From Knoellia remsis (GTDB taxonomy: Bacteria > Actinomycetota > Actinomycetes > Actinomycetales > Dermatophilaceae), in assembly GCF_003002895.1 (NCBI RefSeq), contig NZ_PVTI01000003.1:1-64000 (forward strand): a DNA stretch of 64,000 bases. The letters are read 5' to 3'. The notes beneath the pieces were generated by a model. It was not told where the DNA came from and searched no databases. It worked only from the letters and a program-made list of their open reading frames with translations. The position numbers and the translations under genes were made by a program. Shown piece after piece: positions 17,365-26,405 of the stretch. Within the stretch, counting starts at the first letter, position 1. The number at the start of each line of letters is the position of its first letter.

Positions 17365-17763
17365 GTGAAGGTGAGTCACGAGGTCAGCGCCCTGCGCCAA
17401 CGGTTTCCCGACCTCGTCTTCGAGGCCGGCTGCCCCAGCCGGGTCCTGCTCGACCACGTCATGAGCAAGTGGAGCCCGCTCGTGCTCCTTGCGCTCGCCG
17501 AGGGCGGGACGCTGCGCTGGAGCGAGCTGCGCCGTCGGGCCGAGGGGGTGAGCGAGAAGATGCTCGCGCAGACGCTGCGCACCCTCGTCGACGACGGACT
17601 GGTGGCTCGCGAGGCCCACCCGGTCGTCCCGCCCCACGTCGACTATGCGCTCACGCCACTCGGCCGGGAACTCACCGACCTGTTGAGCCCGCTCATGGTG
17701 TGGGCCTTCGACCACGCCGGCGCCATCCTCGGCGTCGAGCCGCCCCCCGCCCGCCGCGACTGA
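17365..17763 (+). CDS. HxlR-family transcriptional regulator
   Basis: The 132-residue protein has the HxlR winged-helix layout. A cysteine-bearing segment GCPSRVLLDHV is followed by KWSPLVLLAL, LRWSELRRR, the recognition helix EKMLAQTLRTL, and the wing VPPHVDYALTPLG. The N-terminal Cys near residue 20 is the conserved redox-sensing position in QorR and HypR. The GTG start lies 12 bp after the operator-like palindromes. Regulation of the divergent qorB-like gene is inferred. Confidence 0.9.
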   Translation: MKVSHEVSALRQRFPDLVFEAGCPSRVLLDHVMSKWSPLVLLALAEGGTLRWSELRRRAEGVSEKMLAQTLRTLVDDGLVAREAHPVVPPHVDYALTPLGRELTDLLSPLMVWAFDHAGAILGVEPPPARRD

Positions 17764-17879
17764 TTGCTGGTTCCCGGCACCCAGCCTCCCGACTGAGTGC
17801 CGGTTCCGGCCGGCCTCCCGACTGAGTGCCGGTTCCGGCCGGCCTCCCGACTGAGTGCCGGTTCCCGGCACCGGCCTCC
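17764..17879. repeat. 29-bp tandem repeats
   Basis: After the hxlR-like gene, near-identical 29-bp units beginning GACTGAGTGCCGGTTCC repeat about three times, with degenerate edge copies. They lead straight into the palindrome at 17880. The CCGGTTCC core also occurs in the repeat at 6080. Confidence 0.8.
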
Positions 17880-17943
17880 CGACTGATTGCGCACAGTTCG
17901 CATGCGAGCGCCAGCGAGCATGCGAACTGTGCGCAATCAGTCG
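17880..17943. repeat. Perfect 26-bp inverted repeat
   Basis: The arms at 17880-17905 and 17918-17943 are perfect complements and contain CTGATTGCGCACAGTTCGC, with a 12-nt loop. It lies between convergent genes and includes the stop codon of the phospholipase-like gene. It can act as a bidirectional terminator. Confidence 0.85.
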
Positions 17944-18872
17944 CGGTTCTGCGCCTCTTGGGGATCCTCGGCGAGGAGGAATCGCTGCAGCCCGGCGAGG
18001 TCGTCGGTGTTGATCGCGTCCACGTCGGCGGCGACGAGCTCGCGCCACAGCGCGTCGCGGGCCGGACCCGGCAGGTCGGGCGTCGCCCAGAACCGCACGT
18101 CCTGACCGTTCGCGTGCGCGGTCGCGACGATCTGGCGCAGCCGCGCGCGCTCGGCCTCGGGCATGGGGCCGATCCCCTGCCAGGTGAAGAGCTTGGTCCA
18201 GTTGTCGCTGATGAGCGGCACGAGGCTCGCCGGCAGCGGACCACCGAGGTCGCCGATCCGCCCGTCGTAGAACGAGAACCGCGTCGTCGCCGCCTGCATC
18301 GACGCGAGGTCGCGGTTGCCGGAGATGACCGCGGTCACCGCGCGCTCGTGGACCTTGCCACCCCGGTATGCCGTGAACAGCTGCGGGTATGCCGCGAGCT
18401 GCTTCTCGATCGCCGCCCAGGTCGTCGTCGCGTCACCCTTGACATCGATGAGCAGCCGGAAGTCCGGACGCCAGCGCGGGTAGATCGCGCCGCCGTTCTG
18501 CCGGAAGCGCTGGGCGAGGGGCTCGAGGTAGTAGTCGCGCAGGGTGCGGGTGAGGTCCGGGCCGTCATGACCGAGGTAGAGCTCACCGCCGACGATCCAC
18601 ACGTCGGCCTCGACGGAGGTGAAGCCGCGGTCGAGGGCGTCGAGCAGTGGGCGTGGGTGCTCGTAGTCGTTGTGTGCGTGCGCCCGCTCGAGCGGCTGCA
18701 CCGTCAACGCGAGTGGGCGCCGGGTCGGCGTCTCGTCCGCCGATGCGGCCGACACCACCCGGGTGGCGGACGCCGTCGCAACCGGCGCCGCAGGCGCGGC
18801 GGGGGTGGCGAGAGCCAGCCCGAGGACGGCGGTGACGAACGCGAGCAGGGTGCGCAGCGGCATACCGGACAT
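17937..18872 (-). CDS. Secreted PI-PLC/glycerophosphodiesterase-like protein
   Basis: The 311-residue protein has a signal peptide (about 1-25) and then a TIM-barrel domain of the PI-PLC/GDPD superfamily. The opening AHAHNDYEHPRPLLDAL has catalytic-type His residues, and FTSVEADVWIVGGELYLGHD has the metal-binding Glu/Asp and second His. LLIDVKGD and FWATPD follow. It probably cleaves a phosphodiester of a lipid or glycerol compound outside the cell. ATG 18872 follows GGGGAG at good spacing. Matching palindromic repeats lie on both sides of the gene (17880 and 18943). Confidence 0.8.
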   Translation of the reverse strand: MSGMPLRTLLAFVTAVLGLALATPAAPAAPVATASATRVVSAASADETPTRRPLALTVQPLERAHAHNDYEHPRPLLDALDRGFTSVEADVWIVGGELYLGHDGPDLTRTLRDYYLEPLAQRFRQNGGAIYPRWRPDFRLLIDVKGDATTTWAAIEKQLAAYPQLFTAYRGGKVHERAVTAVISGNRDLASMQAATTRFSFYDGRIGDLGGPLPASLVPLISDNWTKLFTWQGIGPMPEAERARLRQIVATAHANGQDVRFWATPDLPGPARDALWRELVAADVDAINTDDLAGLQRFLLAEDPQEAQNRD

Positions 18873-18942
18873 GACGGCACTCCCCTCCCCCAAGGTGAAC
18901 ACCGGCCATCCGGGACACCACCGATCCCGGACCTGCTGGCGT

Positions 18943-19000
18943 CTGATTGCGCACAGTTCGCATCCTCGCTCCGCGTCGGAGGCGAACTGTGCGCAATCAG
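18943..19000. repeat. 19-bp inverted repeat, same family as 17880
   Basis: The arms CTGATTGCGCACAGTTCGC (18943-18961) and its complement (18982-19000) are perfect, and the loop sequence is unrelated to that at 17880. It lies in the divergent spacer before the pyruvate carboxylase gene, so it is not only a terminator. Confidence 0.85.
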
Positions 19001-19094
19001 TCGGGGGTTCGTCCGGAGTGTGGTCATGGGGTCTCGCGATGCGAGCGGTCACTAGGATTTCGTGATCCCCGTCACCGCTGCCAGGAGGTATGCC

Positions 19095-22000
19095 GTGTTC
19101 CGCAAGGTGCTCGTCGCGAACCGAGGTGAGATCGCCGTCCGGGCCTTCCGGGCCGCCACCGAGCTCGGCGCCAAGACGGTCGCGATCTTCCCGCACGAGG
19201 ACCGCAACTCCGAGCACCGGCTCAAGGCGGACGAGTCCTACCAGGTCGGCGAGGAGGGCCACCCGGTCCGCGCCTACCTCGACCACGAGGAGATCGTGCG
19301 CGTCGCCGTCGAGTGCGGCGCCGACGCGATCTACCCCGGCTACGGGTTCCTCTCGGAGAACCCGCTGCTCGCCGAGGAGTGCGCCCGCCACGGCATCACC
19401 TTCATCGGCCCGCCCGCCGAGGTGCTGCACCTCACCGGCAACAAGGCGCGCGCCATCGAGGCGGCCCGCGCCGCCGGGCTGCCGACGCTGCGCGGCTCGG
19501 AAGCCGGCACCGACCTCGACGCGCTCGCGGCCGCGGCCGACGAGATCGGCTTCCCCGTCTTCGTCAAGGCGGTCTCCGGTGGCGGTGGTCGCGGCATGCG
19601 GCGCGTCGACTCCCCGGACAACCTGCGGGAGGCGCTCGAGGCGGCGCAGCGCGAGGCCGACGCGGCCTTCGGCGACCCGACGCTCTACATCGAGGAGGCG
19701 GTCGTCGACCCGCGGCACATCGAGGTGCAGATCCTCAGCGACGGGACCGCGGGCTCGGGCGGCGAGGGCGATGGGGATGGCGGTGTCCTGCATCTCTACG
19801 AGCGCGACTGCTCGGTGCAGCGCCGCCACCAGAAGGTCGTCGAGATCGCACCCGCCCCCAACCTCGACCCCGCGCTGCGCGACCGGATCTGCGCCGACGC
19901 GGTGCGCTTCGCCCGCGAGATCGGCTACGTCAACGCCGGCACGGTGGAGTTCCTCCTCGGCAAGGACGGGCGCTACGTCTTCATCGAGATGAACCCGCGG
20001 ATCCAGGTGGAGCACACCGTCACCGAGGAGGTCACCGACGTCGACCTCGTCGTCGCGCAGCTGCGGATCGCATCGGGTGAGACCTTCGAGGACCTCGGGC
20101 TGCGCCAGTCCGACATCGTGCTGCGCGGCGCGGCCCTCCAGTGCCGGATCACGACCGAGGACCCGGCCAACGGCTTCCGCCCGGACGCCGGCACGATCAC
20201 CATCTACCGGTCCGCCGGCGGCGGCGGGGTGCGGCTCGACGGCGGCACCGTCTTCGTGGGTGCCCGGATCAGCGCCCACTTCGACTCGATGCTCGTCAAG
20301 CTCACCTGCCGTGGGCGGGACTTCCCCACCGCGGTGCGTCGGGCGCGAAGGGCGTTGGCGGAGTTCAGGATTCGCGGCGTATCGACGAACATCCGCTTCC
20401 TCGAGGGCGTGCTCGCCGACCCCGTGTTCCAGGCCGGCGAGGCGACGACGTCGTTCATCGACGAGCGCCCCGAGCTGCTCCACGCGCGCACCCCTGCTGA
20501 CCGCGGCACCAAGCTGCTCACCTACCTCGCCGACGTCACCGTCAACCAGCCGAACGGCCCGGCGACGACCCACCTCCGGCCGCGCACCAAGCTGCCCGAG
20601 CTCGACTTGGCGCAGCCGGTCCCGCCGGGCACACGCGACCTGCTCCAGCGAGTCGGCCCGGCCGAGTTCGCCCGTCAGCTGCGCGAGCGCACCGACGTCC
20701 CCGTCACCGACACGACGTTCCGCGACGCGCACCAGTCCCTGCTCGCGACCCGCATGCGCACCCGCGACCTGCTCGCCGTCGCCGGCCACGTCTCGCGACT
20801 CACCCCGCAGCTGCTCTCGGTCGAGGCGTGGGGTGGCGCAACCTACGATGTCGCGCTGCGCTTCCTCAGCGAGGACCCGTGGGAGCGGCTGTCCCTGCTG
20901 CGCGAGGCGATGCCGAACATCCCGATCCAGATGCTCCTGCGCGGCCGCAACACCGTCGGCTACACCCCGTACCCGACGCGCGTGACCGACGCTTTCGTCA
21001 CCGAGGCCGCCCGCAGCGGGCTCGACATCTTCCGCATCTTCGACTCGCTCAACGACGTCTCGCAGATGCGGCCGGCGGTCGAGGCGGTCCTCGCGACCGA
21101 CACCGCCGTCGCCGAGGTCGCGCTCTGCTACACCGGCAACCTCTCGGACCCGGGCGAGCGGCTCTACACGCTCGACTACTACCTCCGCCTCGCCGAGGAG
21201 ATCGTCGACACCGGCGCGCACGTCCTCGCCATCAAGGACATGGCCGGGCTGCTGCGGGCGCCCGCGGCGCGCACCCTCGTCACCGCACTCCGCGAACGCT
21301 TCGACCTGCCGGTGCACCTGCACACCCACGACACCGCGGGCGGCCAGATCGGCACCCTCCTCGCCGCGATCGACGCCGGCGTGGACGCGGTCGACGCGGC
21401 CTGCTCGGCGATGGCCGGCACGACGAGCCAGCCCTCGCTGTCGGCCCTCGTCGCCGCGACCGACGGCACGGAGCGCCCCACCGGTCTCGACATCGACAAC
21501 GTCTTCGCGCTCGAGCCCTATTGGGAGGCCGTGCGACAGGTCTATGCCCCCTTCGAGTCCGGGCTGCCTTCCCCCACCGGGCGCGTCTACTTCCACGAGA
21601 TCCCGGGTGGCCAGCTGTCGAACCTGCGCCAGCAAGCCATCGCCCTCGGGCTCGGCGACCGCTTCGAGGACATCGAGGACATGTATGCCGCGGCGAACCG
21701 CATCCTCGGCAACCTCGTCAAGGTGACCCCGAGCAGCAAAGTCGTCGGTGACCTCGCCCTCGCCCTCGTCGGCGCGGGCGCCGATCCGGCGGACTTCGAG
21801 CAGAACCCGACGAAGTACGACATCCCCGACTCGGTCATCGGCTTCCTCGAGGGCGAGCTCGGCGACCCGCCCGGCGGCTGGCCCGAGCCGTTCCGGTCCA
21901 AGGCGCTCGAGGGCCGCACCGGCAAACCCCGCGTCACCGACCTCACCTCCGAGCAGGAGGCCGCCCTCGAGTCGTCGCCGCGCGAGACGCTCAACGAGCT

Positions 22001-22502
22001 GCTCTTCCCCGGACCGACCAAGGACTTCCTCGCCGCCCGGGACCGGCACGGCGACCTCTCGGTCCTCGGGACGGTCGAGTTCCTCCACGGCCTCGAGCAG
22101 GGCCGCGAGTACGAGGTCGAGATCGAGGCCGGCAAGCGACTCCTCCTCGCCGTGACCTCCGTCGGCGACGCCGACGCCAAGGGCATGCGCACCGTGATGT
22201 GCACCCTCAATGGACAGTTCCGCCCCATCACCGTGCGCGACGAGAGCATCTCGGTCGACGTCAAGGCCGCCGAGAAGGCCGAGCCCGGCAACGCCAAGCA
22301 GGTCGCGGCACCCTTCGCGGGCGTCGTCACCCCGGTGGTGGCCGAGGGTGACGAGGTCGAGGCCGGTGCGGCCGTCGCGACGATCGAGGCGATGAAGATG
22401 GAGGCCAACATCACCGCCCCGTCGGCGGGCACCGTGGTCCGGTTGGCTATCGGCGACCACCAGCAGGTCGAGGGCGGAGATCTCATCCTCGTCCTGGAGT
22501 GA
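19095..22502 (+). CDS. pyc: Pyruvate carboxylase
   Basis: This 1135-residue enzyme carboxylates pyruvate to oxaloacetate using ATP and biotin. The biotin carboxylase domain (about 1-460) has KVLVANRGEIAVR, the glycine-rich loop SGGGGRGMR and MNPRIQVEHTVTEE. The carboxyltransferase domain (about 530-830) has DTTFRDAHQSLLATR, and the C-terminal biotin carrier carries the biotinyl lysine in EAMKMEA. A 10-residue Gly/Asp-rich insert (GSGGEGDGDG) in the ATP-grasp region is unusual. The GTG start has AGGAGG at seven-base spacing and replaces a longer frame from 19062. With the malic enzyme it supports anaplerosis around pyruvate. Confidence 0.97.
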   Translation: MFRKVLVANRGEIAVRAFRAATELGAKTVAIFPHEDRNSEHRLKADESYQVGEEGHPVRAYLDHEEIVRVAVECGADAIYPGYGFLSENPLLAEECARHGITFIGPPAEVLHLTGNKARAIEAARAAGLPTLRGSEAGTDLDALAAAADEIGFPVFVKAVSGGGGRGMRRVDSPDNLREALEAAQREADAAFGDPTLYIEEAVVDPRHIEVQILSDGTAGSGGEGDGDGGVLHLYERDCSVQRRHQKVVEIAPAPNLDPALRDRICADAVRFAREIGYVNAGTVEFLLGKDGRYVFIEMNPRIQVEHTVTEEVTDVDLVVAQLRIASGETFEDLGLRQSDIVLRGAALQCRITTEDPANGFRPDAGTITIYRSAGGGGVRLDGGTVFVGARISAHFDSMLVKLTCRGRDFPTAVRRARRALAEFRIRGVSTNIRFLEGVLADPVFQAGEATTSFIDERPELLHARTPADRGTKLLTYLADVTVNQPNGPATTHLRPRTKLPELDLAQPVPPGTRDLLQRVGPAEFARQLRERTDVPVTDTTFRDAHQSLLATRMRTRDLLAVAGHVSRLTPQLLSVEAWGGATYDVALRFLSEDPWERLSLLREAMPNIPIQMLLRGRNTVGYTPYPTRVTDAFVTEAARSGLDIFRIFDSLNDVSQMRPAVEAVLATDTAVAEVALCYTGNLSDPGERLYTLDYYLRLAEEIVDTGAHVLAIKDMAGLLRAPAARTLVTALRERFDLPVHLHTHDTAGGQIGTLLAAIDAGVDAVDAACSAMAGTTSQPSLSALVAATDGTERPTGLDIDNVFALEPYWEAVRQVYAPFESGLPSPTGRVYFHEIPGGQLSNLRQQAIALGLGDRFEDIEDMYAAANRILGNLVKVTPSSKVVGDLALALVGAGADPADFEQNPTKYDIPDSVIGFLEGELGDPPGGWPEPFRSKALEGRTGKPRVTDLTSEQEAALESSPRETLNELLFPGPTKDFLAARDRHGDLSVLGTVEFLHGLEQGREYEVEIEAGKRLLLAVTSVGDADAKGMRTVMCTLNGQFRPITVRDESISVDVKAAEKAEPGNAKQVAAPFAGVVTPVVAEGDEVEAGAAVATIEAMKMEANITAPSAGTVVRLAIGDHQQVEGGDLILVLE

Positions 22503-22575
22503 CTCGCGCACGTCTGCGTGGCGGAGGGGTGGAATTGGCGAGTTGTTCACGCGGCGAGCCCGACCACCACAGGTG

Positions 22576-22720
22576 TCCCCAAGCGTCCAATTGGGTGAGT
22601 TCGGGACGGGCGGTGAGCGGACGGCATACCGCCCCGCCGTCCCCAAGCGTCCAATTGGGTGACTTCGGGACAGGAGGTGAGCGGACGGCATACCCGCACC
22701 GCATACCGCCGCGTTCAGCA
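22576..22720. repeat. Two further copies of the 35-bp palindromic repeat
   Basis: Cores at 22576-22610 and 22640-22674 match the array at 15-477, with CCAATTGG at the centre. They are spaced 64 bp apart by a spacer containing GAGCGGACGGCATACC. They lie downstream of pyc in the same orientation as the first array. Confidence 0.8.
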
Positions 22721-22841
22721 AACTCCCAGTTCAGGGGCTTGACCGGCAGCGTCGGACGCGACATATGGTGGAGAAGCATCCTCGCGTCAAGACGTGGCGC
22801 CTTCCGGTTGCAGATTCCTATCCACGAGAAGGAGATGTGCC

Positions 22842-23015
22842 ATGGGCATCGGAGACAAGATCGAGAACATCAAGGACGACGTCGTCGGCAAGGCCAAGGA
22901 GGCCACCGGCAAGGGCACCGACAACGAGCGCCTCGAGGCCGAGGGTGACATGCAGCAGCGCAAGTCGGACGTCAACCAGGCCGGCGAGAAGATCAAGGAC
23001 GCCTTCAAGAACTGA
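22842..23015 (+). CDS. CsbD-family stress protein
   Basis: The 57-residue, highly charged and lysine-rich protein matches CsbD (IKDDVVGKAKEATG, KSDVNQAGEKIKDAF). Family members are small, abundant general-stress proteins of unknown mechanism. ATG 22842 has AAGGAG seven bases upstream. It stands alone between repeats and a double hairpin. Confidence 0.92.
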   Translation: MGIGDKIENIKDDVVGKAKEATGKGTDNERLEAEGDMQQRKSDVNQAGEKIKDAFKN

Positions 23016-23023
23016 GGCGGTCC

Positions 23024-23085
23024 CTCACCTCTCGCGAGGTGAGAGCCACGACGCCCCGTATGCCGTCCGGCATACGGGGCGTCGT
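23024..23085. terminator. Double hairpin between csbD and pfpI-like genes
   Basis: Two perfect hairpins lie in tandem. The first has an 8-bp stem at 23024-23043. The second has a 17-bp stem with a 4-nt loop at 23048-23085 and contains GTATGCC and GGCATAC in its arms. The position between convergent genes fits a bidirectional terminator. Confidence 0.85.
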
Positions 23086-23108
23086 CGCGTGCGAGGCGCC
23101 CGGCAGGG

Positions 23109-23630
23109 TCAGGAGAGGGCGTCGAGGAGGGACTTCGTGAAGGCGGGGATGTCGTCGGGGTTGCGGCTCGTGATGAGGTTGCCGTCGACGACGACCTCCT
23201 CGTCCTTCCACGTGCCGCCCGCGTTGCGGATGTCGGTCTGCAGGCTGGGCCAGGAGGCCAGGGTGCGGCCGTCGAGGACGCCGGCCTCGACGAGGGTCCA
23301 CGGGGCGTGGCAGATGGCGGCGACGGGCTTGCCGGACTCGACGAACGCCTTGACGAACGCGACGGCGTCCTCGTCGGTGCGCAGGGCGTCGGGGTTGGCG
23401 ACGCCGCCAGGGAGGACGAGGGCGTCGAAGTCGTCGACGCTGACGTCACCGACGACCTTGTCGACGGGCCGGGTCTCGGCCTTGTCGAGGTGGTCGAAGG
23501 TCTGGACCTCGCCGGACTCGGTGCTGAGCAGGGTCGGCTCGTGCCCCGCCTGCTTCACGCCGTCCCACGGCTCGGTGAGCTCGACGCGCTCGATGCCTTC
23601 GGTTGCGGTGAGGAATGCGATCTTGGCCAT
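23109..23630 (-). CDS. PfpI/DJ-1-family protein (type 1 glutamine amidotransferase-like)
   Basis: The 173-residue protein has the PfpI nucleophile elbow AAICHAPW with the catalytic Cys and adjacent His, plus DDFDALVLPGG. This places it with YhbO/PfpI proteins, which act as proteases or as protein and nucleotide deglycases against glyoxal damage. Length and order fit the family. It is convergent with csbD, another stress gene. Confidence 0.92.
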   Translation of the reverse strand: MAKIAFLTATEGIERVELTEPWDGVKQAGHEPTLLSTESGEVQTFDHLDKAETRPVDKVVGDVSVDDFDALVLPGGVANPDALRTDEDAVAFVKAFVESGKPVAAICHAPWTLVEAGVLDGRTLASWPSLQTDIRNAGGTWKDEEVVVDGNLITSRNPDDIPAFTKSLLDALS

Positions 23631-23771
23631 GCCTCCACGCCATCACGCCCTCCGGCGTCCAGCAACCCCCTGAACGCGAACCTCGTTCTCGTATGCCGGC
23701 CGGTTCCGTATGCCGGCCGCTCACCGTGGCGGTCCGCTCACCACGAGCGGCTGCTCACCACGACAGGCTGC

Positions 23772-25778
23772 TCACCAGGAGCCGCCGCCGCCTCCCCCGC
23801 CCCCACCACCGGAGAAGCCACCCCCGCCGGAGAACCCGCCGCCACCGAGGCCGGACCCCCCGGACGACCCGGGCGTCGAGACGAAGGTGCCCGCGGCCTG
23901 GGTCGAGAACGAGTCCATGCTCGAGGCGACGTTGCCGAAGTTCCAGCCGGTCATCGGCCCGACGTACCAGACCGGCGGCGCAATCGTCATGCCAGCGGCC
24001 TGCGCCGCCGCCGCGACCTCCTCGAAGACCGCGGCCCAGCGGTCGGCGAGCCCGAAGACGATGGCGTAGGGCAGGAACTTCGAGAAGATGTCCTGCGCCT
24101 CCTCCCACTTGATCTGGTTCGCCTCGGCCGTCGCGATGTACTGCTCGAAACCCTTGGCCTGGGCGTAGACCGCGCTGCCCTCGGCCGTGCGGGATGCCAT
24201 CCGGTTGCCGAGCAGCCACACGATGACGCCCGCGACGACGAGTCCGATGCCGAGCACCCAGCCGTTGAGGACGAGTCCGCCACCACCGAGCGCGGCGAAG
24301 AACCCCGTGCCGAAGAACGCGATGACCGCACCGCCGACCATGAGCAGGATGCCCAGACCCTTCCACCCGGCGCGCTGGGTGTCGGGTGAGCGACGGAACC
24401 AGTGCCGCTGCACGGTCTCGGTGTAGAGCATCGACTGGACCTGTCGCAGCGTCGGGGCGAAGGTGTTCCTCAGGCTCGACAGCAGGCGCTTGTCCGAGGA
24501 CCCGAAGACCCCACCGAGCAGCTCCGCCTCGTAGCCCGCGAGCGGCGCGGCGTCCGCGGGCGGCGTCGTGCGCTGCAGCATGAAGTCGTCCTTGCGGAAG
24601 GTGCCGCGGTCCTCGGGAGAGATGGTGAGATGCCCGCGCACCGCGAGGTCGATGAGGGTGGCGGTGACGTCGACGACGTCGGCCTTCTCGTCCATGATCG
24701 TGCCGACGAGGCCGGGCGCAACCCCCGGCGGTGGGGTGAACTGCACGGTCACCGTCGGAGCCCTCCCACGCACGACGGGGGCGCTCTCCCCCGCTCCGGG
24801 CGTGAGCCCCGGAGTCAGCCCCGCATACATCTCGTCGCGGCCGCGGTTCCACACGAGCAGGCCCATGAGCCCGCCCGCGAGGAGCGGGGCGAGGATGCCG
24901 CCGCCGGCGAGGGCATAGCCGAGGTACTGCGACTGGGTGTCCGAGAGCCGCGGTCCCGAGCCGAGGTCGCCGCCGTAGCCGCCGTCCCCACCGGAGCGCA
25001 GGTCCGGGGTGAGCTCACCGAACGCCGTCCGCGGCCACGAGACGACGATCGTCGCGCCCTGCCCCGGCTCGAGGTCGGGGACCTGGAAGGTCGACGTCGC
25101 CCCGGCGGTGCCGGTGCACGTCGTGTCCTCCATGAGACGGCCGTAGTAGCAGGCCACTTGGGTGGCCGGCACCGGGCCGGTCACCGTCGCCGTGACGTCG
25201 CGGTAGACGTACTCGTTCGAGGGGTCGACGTGGTTGTAGTAGAGCTCGGCCGTGCCGTCCCCGATGTCGTTGACGACGTTGGCCAGCCGATAGGACAGGA
25301 CGTACTCCTGGAGGCCCTCGACGGTCTCGTCCGGGCTGCCGATGCGCACCTGCTTGTAGGCGCCGAAGTCGGAGATGTCGGTGTCGGTCGGCGCACCCGT
25401 CGGTGAACTCACCTCGACGTCGGACAGCTCGTAGTAGCGGTACTGGTCCTGCGACTCCTGGTACCCCGCCCGGACCTGGATCGTGCGGTAGATGCCGTGC
25501 CGGCCAGCACCCGCGGGGAAGTCCCAGGTGATCCGCTGGGTGACCTTCATCGACCCGTCGGCCTGCACGTCGTAGGTCACGTCGAACTTCGTCGCGTCGT
25601 CGTCCATCGGGACGAAGCCGGCGAGCGAGACCGGTTGTGCACGCACGCCAGCGGACGGCATACCGGTCGACGTCGTGGCACCCCACGCGAAGGAGGCCGG
25701 CAGCAGCACCGCCGCCACCGCCGCGAGGAACGCCAACCGGACTCGCAGCCGCAGCCGCCCCTGCCGACTCGAGCCCAT
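23772..25778 (-). CDS. DUF2207 membrane protein
   Basis: The 668-residue protein has a signal peptide (about 13-33) and then an extracellular DUF2207 beta-rich domain (DVTYDVQADGSMKVTQRITWDF, about 65-270). It has a transmembrane helix near residues 290-315, a cytoplasmic region, and two more helices near 490-535. It ends in a Gly-rich tail with a terminal GGSW, typical of the family. Function is unknown. It lies directly after smpB. Confidence 0.9.
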   Translation of the reverse strand: MGSSRQGRLRLRVRLAFLAAVAAVLLPASFAWGATTSTGMPSAGVRAQPVSLAGFVPMDDDATKFDVTYDVQADGSMKVTQRITWDFPAGAGRHGIYRTIQVRAGYQESQDQYRYYELSDVEVSSPTGAPTDTDISDFGAYKQVRIGSPDETVEGLQEYVLSYRLANVVNDIGDGTAELYYNHVDPSNEYVYRDVTATVTGPVPATQVACYYGRLMEDTTCTGTAGATSTFQVPDLEPGQGATIVVSWPRTAFGELTPDLRSGGDGGYGGDLGSGPRLSDTQSQYLGYALAGGGILAPLLAGGLMGLLVWNRGRDEMYAGLTPGLTPGAGESAPVVRGRAPTVTVQFTPPPGVAPGLVGTIMDEKADVVDVTATLIDLAVRGHLTISPEDRGTFRKDDFMLQRTTPPADAAPLAGYEAELLGGVFGSSDKRLLSSLRNTFAPTLRQVQSMLYTETVQRHWFRRSPDTQRAGWKGLGILLMVGGAVIAFFGTGFFAALGGGGLVLNGWVLGIGLVVAGVIVWLLGNRMASRTAEGSAVYAQAKGFEQYIATAEANQIKWEEAQDIFSKFLPYAIVFGLADRWAAVFEEVAAAAQAAGMTIAPPVWYVGPMTGWNFGNVASSMDSFSTQAAGTFVSTPGSSGGSGLGGGGFSGGGGFSGGGGGGGGGGSW

Positions 25779-25782
25779 GTGC

Positions 25783-26268
25783 CTATCCCCTCACTGCGCC
25801 GAGCGCGCGCTCGGCCTCTCGTCGGTCCTGTCGCTCACGCAGCGCGTGCCGCTTGTCGTACTCGCGCTTGCCCTTGGCGAGCGCGATCTCGACCTTGGCC
25901 CGGCCGTCCTTGAAGTACAGCTGCAGTGGCACGATCGTGTGCCCGCTCTCGCGGCTCTTGGAGGCCAGCTTGTCGAGCTCCTTGCGGTGCAGCAGGAGCT
26001 TGCGCTTGCGGCGCGGCGTGTGGTTGGTCCAGGTCCCCGAGACGTATTCGGGGATGTGCACGCCCTCGAGCCACAGCTCGTCACCGCTGAAGCTGGCCCA
26101 GCCGTCGACGAGGCTCGCCCGCCCCATGCGCAGCGCCTTGACCTCGGTGCCCATGAGCACGAGGCCGGCCTCGAACGTGTCCTCGATGAGGTAGTCGTGG
26201 CGGGCCTTCCTGTTGCTCGCCACGAGCTGACGCCCGTCGTCGTTCTTCTTCTTGGCACCCTTGGCCAC
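25783..26268 (-). CDS. smpB: SsrA-binding protein SmpB
   Basis: The 161-residue protein matches SmpB, with [31 protein letters not shown] and the basic C-terminal helix [19 protein letters not shown]. It binds tmRNA and delivers it to stalled ribosomes. I chose GTG 26268 because AGGAGG lies eight bases upstream; a longer frame begins at 26535. The tmRNA gene itself is at 15835. Confidence 0.96.
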   Translation of the reverse strand: MAKGAKKKNDDGRQLVASNRKARHDYLIEDTFEAGLVLMGTEVKALRMGRASLVDGWASFSGDELWLEGVHIPEYVSGTWTNHTPRRKRKLLLHRKELDKLASKSRESGHTIVPLQLYFKDGRAKVEIALAKGKREYDKRHALRERQDRREAERALGAVRG

Positions 26269-26405
26269 CGCACTCACCTCCTGACATGTGCGAACACAGG
26301 CTACGTGAGCGTATGCCGTCCGCGCGCCGTGGTTTCCCGCGTGCCGGTGTGCGTGTCGCCCGCCGATGCGCGGCCTCCGCGCCGAGGGCGCGAGCGGAAC
26401 GCGGG

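Noticed and set aside
17937-22721. 1594-residue open frame on the minus strand
   Set aside because: It is antisense to pyruvate carboxylase over most of its length. Only its end is real, as the phospholipase-like gene at 17937-18872.
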